From contig CAMAUX010000031.1 in assembly GCA_945861435.1 (NCBI GenBank), positions 1 to 59,565 on the forward strand: 59,565 nucleotides of DNA. The letters run 5' to 3'. Under the pieces are notes generated by a model. The model ran no database searches. It was not told the origin of the DNA and saw nothing but the letters and a program-made list of their open reading frames with translations. The stretch is from Chthoniobacter flavus (lineage in GTDB: Bacteria; Verrucomicrobiota; Verrucomicrobiia; Chthoniobacterales; Chthoniobacteraceae). Shown piece by piece: positions 22,774 to 33,304 of the stretch (position 1 is the stretch's first letter; the number at the start of each line of letters is the position of its first letter). The translations under genes and the position numbers were made by a program.

Positions 22774-24903
22774 ATGAACGACGCAGGCGAGGCGCAGCTG
22801 CATCTGCTCGACTACTGGCGCATCCTGCGTTTGCGGGCGAGTCTTGTGACGCTGGTGCTGCTGGTGGTGATGACGACTTTTGGCGTCACGATCTCGTTTC
22901 TGCCGAGGGAGTATTTCTCGAAGGTGACGATGGAGGTGAAGCCGGACAAGTCGGGTTCGATCGACGTGTTCGGGACAGCGGGGCGGGTTTTCAATGACCC
23001 GACTTTTGTGTCCACGCAGTTCCAGATCCTGCAGCGCACGGAGATTCTGTATCCGGTGATTGAGTCTCTCGGGTTGGTGGAGGCGTGGAAGGTGGACGGG
23101 CGTCAGATGCCTTTGCTGGATGTGTACGACAAGCTGGTGCGCAAGATGGATCTGCGCGAGGTGCGCAACACGGGGTTGATTGAGGTGGGGGTGTACAGCA
23201 CTGATCCGAAGGAGGCGGCGCTCATCGCCAACCGGATTGCGGTGGTGTACCGGGACAAGCGGCTTGCGGACATGAAGCAGAACGTGGACCGGGGGCTTGG
23301 CCAGCTGCGCGAGGAGGTGGAGAAGCAACGCAAGCGCGTGGAGGAGGCGGCGGCGCGGATGGCGGAGATTCGTCTGCGGGACGCGATCAACGATCCAGAT
23401 CCTGAGAGTTTGAATTCCACGCTGAGTGCGTCGGATCGGAATCTTGTGGCGATGGAGCAGCAGCTCAACGAGCAGCGGTTGGTGGTGACGAAGCTTGGGG
23501 GGCAGCTGGAGCAGATTGCCAAGATGAAGCCCGAGGAACTGAAGGAGGTCCTGCGCACGCTCAACATTGAGGATCAGACGGTGGTGAAGATGGTGAGTTC
23601 GCTGCAGGACGCCATCGCGGACGAGGCGAGGCTGCGGGCCAACGGGCTTGGCGAGAATCATCCCCGGATTCGTGCGCTGAGTTCGCAGCGGGAGGTGTAT
23701 GCGAGGCAGCTCTCCGAGTCGTTGGAGACGGTGCGTCAGAGTCAGAAGCACAAGCTGGAGATTGAGACGCGGACCTTCGATGCGTTGAAGGACAAGTTCA
23801 CGGAGGCCAAGGCGGGCCAGATTCAGGACAAGCAGAAGATGGGTGCGTACTCGGATTCCAAGAGCCAGTACCTGCAGTCGAAGAAGATCTTTGAGGCCGC
23901 GCAGATCAAGTATTCGACGGAGCTGCTGGAGCGCGGGATTGATTTTGAGCCTGCCAAGATCTGGGAGAATGCGGAGGCGGCGCTGCGTCCGAGCCGGCCG
24001 CGGATCCTTGCGTACATGAGCCTTGCGCTGTTGCTGGGGCTTGGAATGGGGGTGGGGCTGGCGTTCTTCATCGAGTATCTGGATACGAGCGTGAAGACGG
24101 TGGACGACGTGGAGGGCTACTTGCAGGCGCCGGTGCTTGCGAGCATTCCGCGGCACTTCTCAAGCGTGCCCGGTGCTCATCCGCACTCGGCGGAGGCGGA
24201 GGCGTTTCGGATTTTGCGCACGAACCTTGAGCTGCGTAAGCCGGCTCCGCATGCAAACACATGCACTCTGGTCAGTGGCGGGCCGGGGGAGGGGAAGTCG
24301 ACCACGCTGCATCATCTTGCGCGGGTGAGTGCTGCGGGCGGGAGCCGTGTGCTGGTGGTGGATGCGGATCTGCGGCGTCCTCGGCAGCATGAGCTTTTCG
24401 AGCAGGAGAAAGCGCCGGGTTTGAGCGACTGCCTGCTGGGGCGGGCGTCGGTGGATTCCGTGGTGCGCTCGACGGGTCATGAGAATCTCTCCTTCATTGC
24501 GAGCGGCGAGTTGCCGGATGAGGCGCTTGGGATTTTGAGTTCGCAGCGGATGGTGGAGTTGGTCCGGGCGCTCAAGGGGCGTTACGATCTGATCCTGTTT
24601 GATTCGCCGCCGATCCTTGGGGTGAGCGACGGGGCGGTGCTGGCTGCGCAGTGTGAGATGGCGGTGATGGTGGTGCAGTACCGGCGTTTCCCTCGTTCGA
24701 TGTTGCAGCGTGTGCGTCAGGCAGTGCTGCAGGCGGGCGGGCGGTTGGTCGGTGTGGTTCTCAACCAGGTCGACGGGCGTCATGACGACGTCTACGGCTA
24801 CGCGGAGTATCACGGGTACGGGGCGCCCGCAAAGGAGCGTGCAAAGGATGGAAGGAAGCCTGTGAACTCTGTCGCTTCGGCGCCTTCAAGCGAGGATTAC
24901 TGA
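22774..24903 (+). CDS. Polysaccharide co-polymerase/tyrosine autokinase (Wzc-type)
   Basis: A 709-residue BY-kinase. The N-terminal Wzz domain starts with a membrane helix (about 22-44), then a long periplasmic coiled-coil region (EEVEKQRKRVEEAAARMAEI and neighbours), then a Pro-rich second helix near 410-430 (SRPRILAYMSLALLLGLG). The cytosolic kinase has Walker A SGGPGEGKST (about 500), Walker A' VLVVDADLRRP (about 526) and Walker B LILFDSPP (about 607). The C-terminal tail carries a Tyr cluster, DDVYGYAEYHGYG, for autophosphorylation. It regulates chain length and export of an exopolysaccharide with the barrel and Wza-like neighbours. The ATG at 22774 is chosen over an upstream in-frame one because the Wzz domain begins there. 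Confidence 0.88.
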   Translation: MNDAGEAQLHLLDYWRILRLRASLVTLVLLVVMTTFGVTISFLPREYFSKVTMEVKPDKSGSIDVFGTAGRVFNDPTFVSTQFQILQRTEILYPVIESLGLVEAWKVDGRQMPLLDVYDKLVRKMDLREVRNTGLIEVGVYSTDPKEAALIANRIAVVYRDKRLADMKQNVDRGLGQLREEVEKQRKRVEEAAARMAEIRLRDAINDPDPESLNSTLSASDRNLVAMEQQLNEQRLVVTKLGGQLEQIAKMKPEELKEVLRTLNIEDQTVVKMVSSLQDAIADEARLRANGLGENHPRIRALSSQREVYARQLSESLETVRQSQKHKLEIETRTFDALKDKFTEAKAGQIQDKQKMGAYSDSKSQYLQSKKIFEAAQIKYSTELLERGIDFEPAKIWENAEAALRPSRPRILAYMSLALLLGLGMGVGLAFFIEYLDTSVKTVDDVEGYLQAPVLASIPRHFSSVPGAHPHSAEAEAFRILRTNLELRKPAPHANTCTLVSGGPGEGKSTTLHHLARVSAAGGSRVLVVDADLRRPRQHELFEQEKAPGLSDCLLGRASVDSVVRSTGHENLSFIASGELPDEALGILSSQRMVELVRALKGRYDLILFDSPPILGVSDGAVLAAQCEMAVMVVQYRRFPRSMLQRVRQAVLQAGGRLVGVVLNQVDGRHDDVYGYAEYHGYGAPAKERAKDGRKPVNSVASAPSSEDY

Positions 24904-24904
24904 A

Positions 24905-25573
24905 ATGCACTTTTTCCGAATTCCCGCTTTCCTGTTTGCGTTGATTTTCATGCTGGGGGCCATACCTCGTCCGGTCGTTGCGCAGAGTGCCGGCCGCTCC
25001 GCGAAGGCGGAGTCTGCGCGCGGGAAGGAGTCCGGTGCGGAATCCAAGGCGGACCGGGTGCCAGAGGTGCTGCCTGCGCTGCCTGTGAACCGTGAGAGCG
25101 CGACCTTCCGCCCGGGAGACACCTTTGAGCTGCGCTTGAGCGGGATGCCTGCGGAAGATGCGCTGCCCTTTGCCCAGCAATTCACGGTGGGCGGGGATGG
25201 GTACGTGAACATCCCGCTGGGGGGATTGGTGAGGGCGGCCGGGTTGACCCAGAGCGAGTTGGAAGGGGCGATCGAGAAGAAGTTGGTGGAGCAGAAGATT
25301 TTCACGAGGCCGACGGCGACCATCAATGTGGCGGCACAGTCGCGCTTTGTGACAGTGGGCGGGCAGGTGCGCGCGCCGCAGCGTCTTCCATGGTCAGCGG
25401 ATCTCACACTGCTGTCGGCCATCAGCGCCGTGGGTGGTCCGGCGGACTTTGCCGGAAGCAAGGTGAAGCTGACCCGCGGTGGCAAGGTGCAGACGTTTTC
25501 AAGGCGGGAACTGGATCGGAGTCCGGAGCGCGATCCGAAGCTGTTTCCCGGGGATCAGATCGAGCATCTCTGA
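24905..25573 (+). CDS. Polysaccharide export protein (Wza/SLBB type)
   Basis: A 222-residue exported protein beginning 1 bp after the kinase stop. Residues 1-26 form a signal peptide (ending RPVVAQ) without a lipobox Cys at the cleavage site. The Poly_export domain begins at about 68 (FRPGDTFELRLSG), continues with the VGGDGYVNIPLGG strand (about 98-110) and ends with one SLBB-like domain (SRFVTVGGQVRAPQR, then DLTLLSAISAVGGPADF and a GDQIEHL end). It is short compared with full Wza (about 380 residues), like many accessory export proteins. It should form part of the periplasmic/outer-membrane channel for the exopolysaccharide. Confidence 0.85.
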   Translation: MHFFRIPAFLFALIFMLGAIPRPVVAQSAGRSAKAESARGKESGAESKADRVPEVLPALPVNRESATFRPGDTFELRLSGMPAEDALPFAQQFTVGGDGYVNIPLGGLVRAAGLTQSELEGAIEKKLVEQKIFTRPTATINVAAQSRFVTVGGQVRAPQRLPWSADLTLLSAISAVGGPADFAGSKVKLTRGGKVQTFSRRELDRSPERDPKLFPGDQIEHL

Positions 25574-25718
25574 GGAATCGGAGTTGGTGGCCACGGGCGG
25601 CCGGGAAGTTTCTGAGCAGGCGGGAGGTGAGCGGAAGGGGGGTGTTGACCGCCTGATAGGGTGCCCGCATAGTGATGGGCTAGGGCAGCCCTGGTTTTTG
25701 GGCGCACGAATTTTTCCC

Positions 25719-27521
<1,803 letters not shown>

Positions 27522-27555
27522 GGACAAACCGGGGGCGCGGCGGCTCGTGGCTTCC

Positions 27556-27587
27556 GTGTGGGACGAGGGGCGTGTGGGACGAGGGGC
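27556..27587 (+). repeat. 16-bp tandem duplication
   Basis: The unit GTGTGGGACGAGGGGC is present twice in a row between the convergent lepA and carboxypeptidase genes. It probably arose by slippage; no function is evident. Confidence 0.8.
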
Positions 27588-27660
27588 GAGTTGCTCCTGC
27601 TTTGGCGGTTTTTTATGGTGCCGGCCCGGGGATGGGGGGAGGGGAAGTGCAGCTCAGTCG

Positions 27661-27684
27661 GGTTCCGCTCTGGTTCCGCTCTGG
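27661..27684 (+). repeat. 12-bp tandem duplication
   Basis: GGTTCCGCTCTG occurs twice directly adjacent, in the same intergenic region as the 16-bp duplication. Likely slippage product. Confidence 0.8.
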
Positions 27685-27777
27685 ATCATTTCTCTTCGCG
27701 TCTTGGACGGGAGGTCGTTTCCGCCGGGCGGTGTCTGTGTTTTCCGGCGTACTGTGTATGAGTGAGACGCCTGTGGC

Positions 27778-29259
27778 TTATCGCAGGTACAGCGGCGCAT
27801 AGCGTTCTTCGAGGTAGCGCAGCAGATATTTTGGAGTGAGTTCCTCGCCGGTCACGCGGCGGACCAACTCGAGCGCGCCGTAGCGGCGGCCTTGCTGATG
27901 GATCTCCGCACGCAACCACGCGAGTAGCCGGGAGAAGTCCCCGCGCTCAAAGTCAGCGTCCAAGCCGGCGCACGCCTCTCGCACAGTGAACCAGAGCTGG
28001 GAGGCGATCATGTTGCCGAGGCAATAGCTTGGGAAATAACCGAAAGCCCCGCCGGACCAGTGGACGTCCTGAAGGACTCCCGTGCGGTCGCTAGTCGGAG
28101 TGAGTCCCAGCAACTCCTGCGAGAGTGCATTCCATGCTGCAGGCAGGTCGGCCACGGTGAGCTCCCCTGAAAACAAGCGCCGCTCCAAGGCAAAGCGGAG
28201 GAGAATGTGGAGGTTGTAGTACACCTCGTCGCTATCGACCCGGATGAGGGTGGGGGCGACTTGGTTGACCGCGAGATACAGCGCGTCCGACCCCACGCCC
28301 GCGAGTTGTGCGGGGAACCTTGCCCGCAATCGTGGCTCGAAATGATTCCAAAAGGAACGGCTGCGGGAGACTTGGTTTTCCCACATGCGGCTCTGCGATT
28401 CATGGACGCCCATGCCGGCGTTTTGGCCGAGCGGCGTTCCTTGCGCGGCGAGTGGCATGCCCTGCTCGTAGAGGCCGTGGCCGGTTTCATGAATTGCCGA
28501 GAACAAGGAGTCGAGTGGGTTGTCGACGTCAAAGCGCGTGGTCATGCGTACGTCCGCGCCCGCGCCCTCGCAGAAGGGATGGAGCGACACGTCGATGCGC
28601 CCGCGCCGATAGTCGAACCCCATCCGAGCGGTGACCTCGTGTAGGAATTCGCGCTGGGCGTCGACCGGGAAGGCTCTGAAAATCCCGGGATTTGCGCGCA
28701 CTGGAGATGCCGCGATTGCGCGCACCAAGGGCACAAGGCCGGCCTGCAGTTCATCGAATAGCTCGGTGAGTCTTGCGGCGGTCAGGCCGGGGTCATGCTT
28801 GTCGATCGCGTAGTCGTACGGCCTGTCGCCCCAGCCAAGGTAGGCAGCTTCACGATGCGCGAGAGCCAGATGCTTTTCCAAGTGCGGGGCGAAAGCGGTG
28901 AAGTCGTCGGCTTCCTTGGCGGCGGCCCAGGCATGGTATGCGGCGCTGGAATGGCGGGCCTTTTCGGCGACAAACTCAGAGGGAAGCTTCACCACGCGCT
29001 CGTAGTCGCGCCGTGCTTCGCGGATCACGACCTCCTGTGCTGCATCGATGGGCGTGAGGGAATCGAGCAAGCGACCGATCTCCGGGTCGGCGGCTGCGGC
29101 GTGCTGCAGTTCAGCAATGAGCGCGAGCTGTTCGGCCCGCTGGTCGGCGCTGTCAGGGGGAAGATGGACCTGTTCATCCCATCCCAACAGGCCCGCCACC
29201 GTTCCCAAGTGATGCACACGCTTGAGCTTTTCTAGCAGGCGTTCGTAGGAGCCGGACAT
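27778..29259 (-). CDS. M32 family (Taq-type) metallocarboxypeptidase
   Basis: A 493-residue cytosolic zinc carboxypeptidase that removes C-terminal residues from peptides. The zinc-binding motif is HETGHGLYEQG near residue 255 (HExxH with the following Gly), and the M32 landmarks FRAFPVDAQREFL, DVSLHPFCEG and ESQSRMWENQ are present in order. The length matches the family. The start at 29259 (MSGSYERLLEKLKRVH) is preferred over an in-frame Met 22 codons upstream because family members begin there. No signal peptide. It lies 89 bp downstream of the DUF1501 gene and may be transcribed separately. Confidence 0.92.
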   Translation of the reverse strand: MSGSYERLLEKLKRVHHLGTVAGLLGWDEQVHLPPDSADQRAEQLALIAELQHAAAADPEIGRLLDSLTPIDAAQEVVIREARRDYERVVKLPSEFVAEKARHSSAAYHAWAAAKEADDFTAFAPHLEKHLALAHREAAYLGWGDRPYDYAIDKHDPGLTAARLTELFDELQAGLVPLVRAIAASPVRANPGIFRAFPVDAQREFLHEVTARMGFDYRRGRIDVSLHPFCEGAGADVRMTTRFDVDNPLDSLFSAIHETGHGLYEQGMPLAAQGTPLGQNAGMGVHESQSRMWENQVSRSRSFWNHFEPRLRARFPAQLAGVGSDALYLAVNQVAPTLIRVDSDEVYYNLHILLRFALERRLFSGELTVADLPAAWNALSQELLGLTPTSDRTGVLQDVHWSGGAFGYFPSYCLGNMIASQLWFTVREACAGLDADFERGDFSRLLAWLRAEIHQQGRRYGALELVRRVTGEELTPKYLLRYLEERYAPLYLR

Positions 29260-29348
29260 CGGACCATAGCAGCACAGCCAGTCTGGGGGGCGAAGGGTAA
29301 AGTCGCCCGACCCGCGACGTCCCAACGCCGCGTGCGGGGCTCTGCTCC

Positions 29349-30479
29349 TCAGCCGTAGAGCGGTAGTGGTTCGATCGTGAATCCCGGGAAGACCTTGGAA
29401 AGATGGGCGTCCTGGAGTCCGTGGCGCGCGAGAATGGGAGCGAGGACGTTGCGGTAATTATTTCGCACAGGGAGGTCGCCCGGTCCTTCGAGGGTGGCGT
29501 CGTCGAGTCCCTGCCACGGGCCGAAGACGCGTCCCCCCTTGATGCCGCCGCCGAGTGCGAACATCACGGATCCGCGACCGTGGTCGGTGCCGAGCGAGGA
29601 GTTCTCGGCGACGCGGCGGCCGAACTCGGTCATCACCACCACGGAGGTGTTTTTCATGAGCGGGCCGAGGTCTTGGTGGAAGGATGCGAGGCCGGTGGCG
29701 AGACGCGCGGCGAGGGGGTCGAGCACGGAGGCCTGCGTGAAGTGGGAGTCCCATCCACCGAGGTCGATGGACACGGCTTCGAGGCCCGCAGAGGCCTTGA
29801 TCAGACGGGCCACCTCGCGCAGCGAGATGCTGAATTCGTCCGTTGCATACACCGCGCCATGGGTGGGGCGGTACGGAGTGCTTCGCATTTCCTCGATTCT
29901 TGCGAGTGCGTCGAAGGTGTCCCGCGCGGCGCCGCCGAGCTGGCCGGATTCGAGGGAGTACAGCTGGCGGAGTCCGTCGAGCAGGGCTGGTGATTTTGCA
30001 CCGAGTGCGAAGTCGTCCACGGTCTGCATCAGGGTCACGCTGGGTGCGCCGAGGAGCGACTCTGGCAGGGCTTTTCCGAGCGCCACGCAGCCCAGAGCGC
30101 CGTGGGTTGAGGCGGGGCGCGTCCGCAGAAAACGGCCGAGCCATCCACCGGCAACGATGCCGCCGTGTTCCATCAAATCCTGCGCTTCGAAGTGCGAGCG
30201 CGTCTGATCCTCGCTTCCGGCGGCATGGACGACCGCCAGCTCTCCATTCGCAAACAGCGGCTGCAGGGGCGCGAGCTTTGGATGCAGCCCGAAGAAACCG
30301 TCGAGAGGCGCGGCGTCCTTTTTGGAAACAGCGAGGCGCGGGCGTGCGCGGTAGTAGGCATCGTCCTCCAGAGGCGGCACGAGAGCGAGTCCGTCGGCGC
30401 CCCCGCGCAGGAACACCACGACGAGGGTGCGCGGCTGCTCGGTTCCCGGTGAAAGAAGGATCTGGGCCTTGTCCATCAT
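29349..30479 (-). CDS. DUF1501 protein
   Basis: A 376-residue DUF1501 member; the family has a sulfatase/alkaline-phosphatase-like fold. Landmarks are VVVFLRGGADGLALVPP near the start, the HAAGSEDQTRSHFEAQDLME block, LGGWDSHFTQ (about 220) and TEFGRRVAENSSLGTDHGRG (about 270). Unlike many members there is no N-terminal Tat signal in the chosen frame, so it may be exported with its DUF1800 partner or lack export. It starts 2 bp after the DUF1800 stop (ATGATG at 30479/30476). DUF1501/DUF1800 pairs are abundant in this phylum; their function is unknown. Confidence 0.9.
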   Translation of the reverse strand: MMDKAQILLSPGTEQPRTLVVVFLRGGADGLALVPPLEDDAYYRARPRLAVSKKDAAPLDGFFGLHPKLAPLQPLFANGELAVVHAAGSEDQTRSHFEAQDLMEHGGIVAGGWLGRFLRTRPASTHGALGCVALGKALPESLLGAPSVTLMQTVDDFALGAKSPALLDGLRQLYSLESGQLGGAARDTFDALARIEEMRSTPYRPTHGAVYATDEFSISLREVARLIKASAGLEAVSIDLGGWDSHFTQASVLDPLAARLATGLASFHQDLGPLMKNTSVVVMTEFGRRVAENSSLGTDHGRGSVMFALGGGIKGGRVFGPWQGLDDATLEGPGDLPVRNNYRNVLAPILARHGLQDAHLSKVFPGFTIEPLPLYG

Positions 30480-30481
30480 GG

Positions 30482-32035
30482 TCAGCAGCGCTGGAATGCG
30501 GGGGCGGCGACGAGAAGGGCGAGACCGCCACCTGAGGAGGCATGGGCCGAGCGCTCCAGGTCCGTGGGTGCGCGGCCGAAGAAGGTGGCGATCAACTCCG
30601 GATCCCCGCCCAGCCTTGTGCGCAGGTCCGCGGGATCTACCGCTGTGCCCGGAATTCTGTTCTCTGCAAGTGCGGTGGCGAAGTTCCATCGCCAGAGCAG
30701 GGCGCTCTGCCAGTGCACGGCTTCCTCGGGATAACCGTCCGGCGTTGGATAGCGGAAGGGCGCGTGGCCGAGGCGCAGGAGGTAATCGACCAGCGCCGGC
30801 GCCGCATCGGTGCGGGCGTTGGCGGCCCTGAGCGCTGAGACGACGAAGTGCATGGGGCGCTTGAATTTTACGCCCCGCGTTTGTGGGGCCCAGAATTCCG
30901 GGCGGTCGAGGATGGTCTGGAGTGTGGCGCGGATGGAGCCGTGGGTTGCGAGGAATGTCTGCGCGGCAGACTCGACGGCGGCCTGTGGGGGTTCGTCCGC
31001 GATGAATTTTCGGCAGAGTTTCTCGGCCAGATAGCGGGCGGTGCTGGGATGGAGGGCGACGATCTGGAGCACGTCGTCGAGGTCCTTGGCGCCGCCGCCT
31101 GCGGCGATTTCGTGGCCGAGGACGCGCTTGGCGCCGTTGTCGTGTTCGTGTGCATGGAACTCGATGCGGCCGCGGAAGAAGCGTTTGCGGTCGCGCACGG
31201 TCCAGCCGGTGAGGCAGCGGGCGACTTCCATCACATCGGTCTGGGTGTAGCCGCCGTGGACGCCGAGGGTGTGGAGTTCGAGCAGTTCGCGCGCGTAGTT
31301 TTCGTTGGGTTTTTCCGCGGGGTGGTGGACGCGGTTGACGCGTCCGTCGAGGTACCAGAGCATTGCAGGGCTGACGGCGCTTGCGCGGAGGAGGGCGGGG
31401 AAATCGCCGAGTGCGTGGGCGCGGATGACATCGCGATCATCGGCGGCCTTGAGCCATTTGCACTCGCCCTTGGAGGGGTCGATGTTGAAGTGGTCGGTCC
31501 AGAAATTGACCATCACCTCCGCGAGTTGGCGGCGGCTGTAGACGGCGCGCAGAAGGGTGGCGCGCGTGAGGCTTGTGAGCAGCGCCTTCTCTTTCCACTC
31601 GTACAATTCGCCCACGCGCCCCCCGCCATCGCGTAATTCGGGAAAGAGCTGTTGCAGCGGATCGTCTCTGCGCGACTCGGCTCGGAAGAGATGTCCGCGG
31701 GGATCCTCGAGTTCGGAAAAACCGTGACGGATCAGGCGTTCACAAACCCAGTCATCCAGCGCGGCGGGCTCGAGTTGTTCTGCGATGAAGGCGCGTGCGC
31801 CGAGGGCGGTGACGCGGGCGTGATCTCCGGGACGCGCGCCGTAGGTCAGCCTCGCGAGGACGTGCGCAGCCTCATCGATGGTGTCTGCGCGCGGCGCCGT
31901 GAGAGGGTCTGCGAGGTCCGGGGAGGTGGGCAGTCCCACCCAACGGCGCGCGTCCGAAAGGGGCCCGCGGTCACATCCGGTTGCGCAGAGCGCCGCAACG
32001 CCCGCCGCGACGAACTCGCGCCGGGAGACGCTCAT
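30482..32035 (-). CDS. DUF1800 protein, probably exported lipoprotein
   Basis: A 517-residue protein with the full DUF1800 pattern: LARLTYGARPGDHARV (about 61), VNFWTDHFNID (about 175), ENYARELLELHTLGV (about 247), YTQTDVMEVARCLTGW (about 265) and the C-terminal LGHAPFRYPTPDGYPE. The N-terminus SRREFVAAGVAALCATGC resembles a Tat signal followed by a lipidation site at Cys21, implying an envelope location. It is translationally coupled on both sides: the small membrane protein stop overlaps its start by 4 bp and the DUF1501 gene starts 2 bp after its stop. The biochemical role is unknown. Confidence 0.9.
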   Translation of the reverse strand: MSVSRREFVAAGVAALCATGCDRGPLSDARRWVGLPTSPDLADPLTAPRADTIDEAAHVLARLTYGARPGDHARVTALGARAFIAEQLEPAALDDWVCERLIRHGFSELEDPRGHLFRAESRRDDPLQQLFPELRDGGGRVGELYEWKEKALLTSLTRATLLRAVYSRRQLAEVMVNFWTDHFNIDPSKGECKWLKAADDRDVIRAHALGDFPALLRASAVSPAMLWYLDGRVNRVHHPAEKPNENYARELLELHTLGVHGGYTQTDVMEVARCLTGWTVRDRKRFFRGRIEFHAHEHDNGAKRVLGHEIAAGGGAKDLDDVLQIVALHPSTARYLAEKLCRKFIADEPPQAAVESAAQTFLATHGSIRATLQTILDRPEFWAPQTRGVKFKRPMHFVVSALRAANARTDAAPALVDYLLRLGHAPFRYPTPDGYPEEAVHWQSALLWRWNFATALAENRIPGTAVDPADLRTRLGGDPELIATFFGRAPTDLERSAHASSGGGLALLVAAPAFQRC

Positions 32036-32544
32036 GATGCGACGGGGAGGGATTCCGCGGTATCAGTGGCGGGGCGCCGGGAGGCGAGCAGCGCGCCGAA
32101 TCCGGCGAACAACGCGAGGGGGAGGACCACGAAGGTTCCGGCGAAAGGGAGGACGAACGTGAGGCCGAGGACGACGCCCCCGCGGAAGACGCGGCGCCAT
32201 GGTTCTGCGGTATCGCGTGTGGAGGGGAGGCCGGTGCCGATGCGCAGTGCGAGGCCGGCGGAGCCGAGGAGCGCGGCGATGAAGAGGCAGAGGACGAGCG
32301 CCAATCCGAGGACTTTCACAGCGCCGTTGCCCGCCTTGCTGACAACGAGGAGTCCCAGCACGAGGAGCGGAACCAGCGTGAGTGCGCCGGTCAGCGTGGT
32401 CCTTACAGGACGTGTGCCGATGCGTTCGCTGCAGCGTTCCACGAATGCCGGGAAGAGACCGGCCGCGAGGAGCCAGTACCCGACCATCACGGCGAGGGTT
32501 CCGAGGACGGAGAAGAGAACGGTGAAGACGTCGGCGAGGTTCAT
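32032..32544 (-). CDS. Four-helix membrane protein upstream of DUF1800
   Basis: A 170-residue protein with about four membrane segments (residues 6-31, 48-70, 75-98, 125-155). No family is recognised. The ATG at 32544 (MNLADVFTVLF) is chosen because upstream sequence in the frame is not gene-like. It overlaps the DUF1800 start by 4 bp (ATGA), so the three genes form one unit. It may anchor the DUF1800/DUF1501 system in the membrane. Confidence 0.65.
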   Translation of the reverse strand: MNLADVFTVLFSVLGTLAVMVGYWLLAAGLFPAFVERCSERIGTRPVRTTLTGALTLVPLLVLGLLVVSKAGNGAVKVLGLALVLCLFIAALLGSAGLALRIGTGLPSTRDTAEPWRRVFRGGVVLGLTFVLPFAGTFVVLPLALFAGFGALLASRRPATDTAESLPVAS

Positions 32545-32691
32545 GGGGGGAGAGGCTCCACCCCTGCAGACGCGGGCTTGAACGAGGAAGTTACAGACAG
32601 GGCAATCAGGCGCGGCCGATGGGGGTGGTTCGGCTGCAGACTGCCAGCGGCTCATCCTCCACGCCACAGGAAGATGGCGCGAAGTGCGCCG

Positions 32692-32979
32692 CTACTTCTT
32701 CTTTTTCCGGCCAGCGGGGACCTTGGCGGCGGCCACTTCGGATTCGGAGAGCTTGCCATCGTGATCGGTGTCGAGAGCTGAGAGCGCCGAATAGATCGCG
32801 ATCACGCGTTCCGATTCCGCTGAGTCGAAGGAGCCGTCGTGATTGCGGTCGAGGCGGGCGAGTACGCTGGCGCCGCCCTTTGATCCCTTGGCACCCTTCT
32901 TGCCTGCGCCTGCATGGGCGGGAAGTACAAGCGCTACGAGGAGGCCAAGGCTGAGGGCGAGGATTCGGGAGGTTTTCAT
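32692..32979 (-). CDS. Secreted EF-hand protein
   Basis: A 95-residue protein with a signal peptide (residues 1-24, ending AHAGAG) and a basic linker. Two calcium-binding loops are seen: DRNHDGSFDSAE (about 44-55) and DTDHDGKLSESE (about 70-81), each with the expected Asp/Asn/Asp, central Gly and final Glu. The C-terminus is Lys-rich. It is probably a periplasmic or extracellular calcium-binding protein. It lies 147 bp upstream of the membrane/DUF1800/DUF1501 genes on the same strand. Confidence 0.8.
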   Translation of the reverse strand: MKTSRILALSLGLLVALVLPAHAGAGKKGAKGSKGGASVLARLDRNHDGSFDSAESERVIAIYSALSALDTDHDGKLSESEVAAAKVPAGRKKKK

Positions 32980-33182
32980 AAAGGATGGGTGGTGCGGTGC
33001 CGGGAGCTTTGAGACCGGTACTGCGGGAGATGTGTTGTTGTCTGGGAAATAGCGTCCGCACTCGGGATTGGGACATGAAAAACGCGGGGGCCATGGATTT
33101 CATGAACGGGGCGTGATTGCAGGCATGCGGCCAAGGCGCGGAGCCGGGGGATGATGCATCGCAGGCCGGTGGGGTGCTCGTT

Positions 33183-33232
33183 GCATGGACGACATGGACG
33201 GCATGGACGGCATGGACGGCATGGACGGCATG
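33183..33232 (+). repeat. 9-bp tandem repeat upstream of sulfatase
   Basis: About five and a half copies of the unit GCATGGACG (one copy reads ACATGGACG). The repeat is in frame with the following sulfatase ORF, encoding (Met-Asp-Gly) repeats, and offers a series of ATG codons 70-120 bp upstream of the likely true start. Confidence 0.85.
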
Positions 33233-33304
33233 CGCCCAGTGAGTGCCATGGATGACCCCCGCAACTTCTCCGAATGTACGTGGTTTATTTCCAGCCCTCC
33301 TGTG

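Noticed and set aside
33185-33304. Start of the sulfatase in the 9-bp repeat
   Set aside because: It would add a Met-Asp-Gly leader before a perfectly normal signal peptide beginning at 33305; kept only as an alternative.
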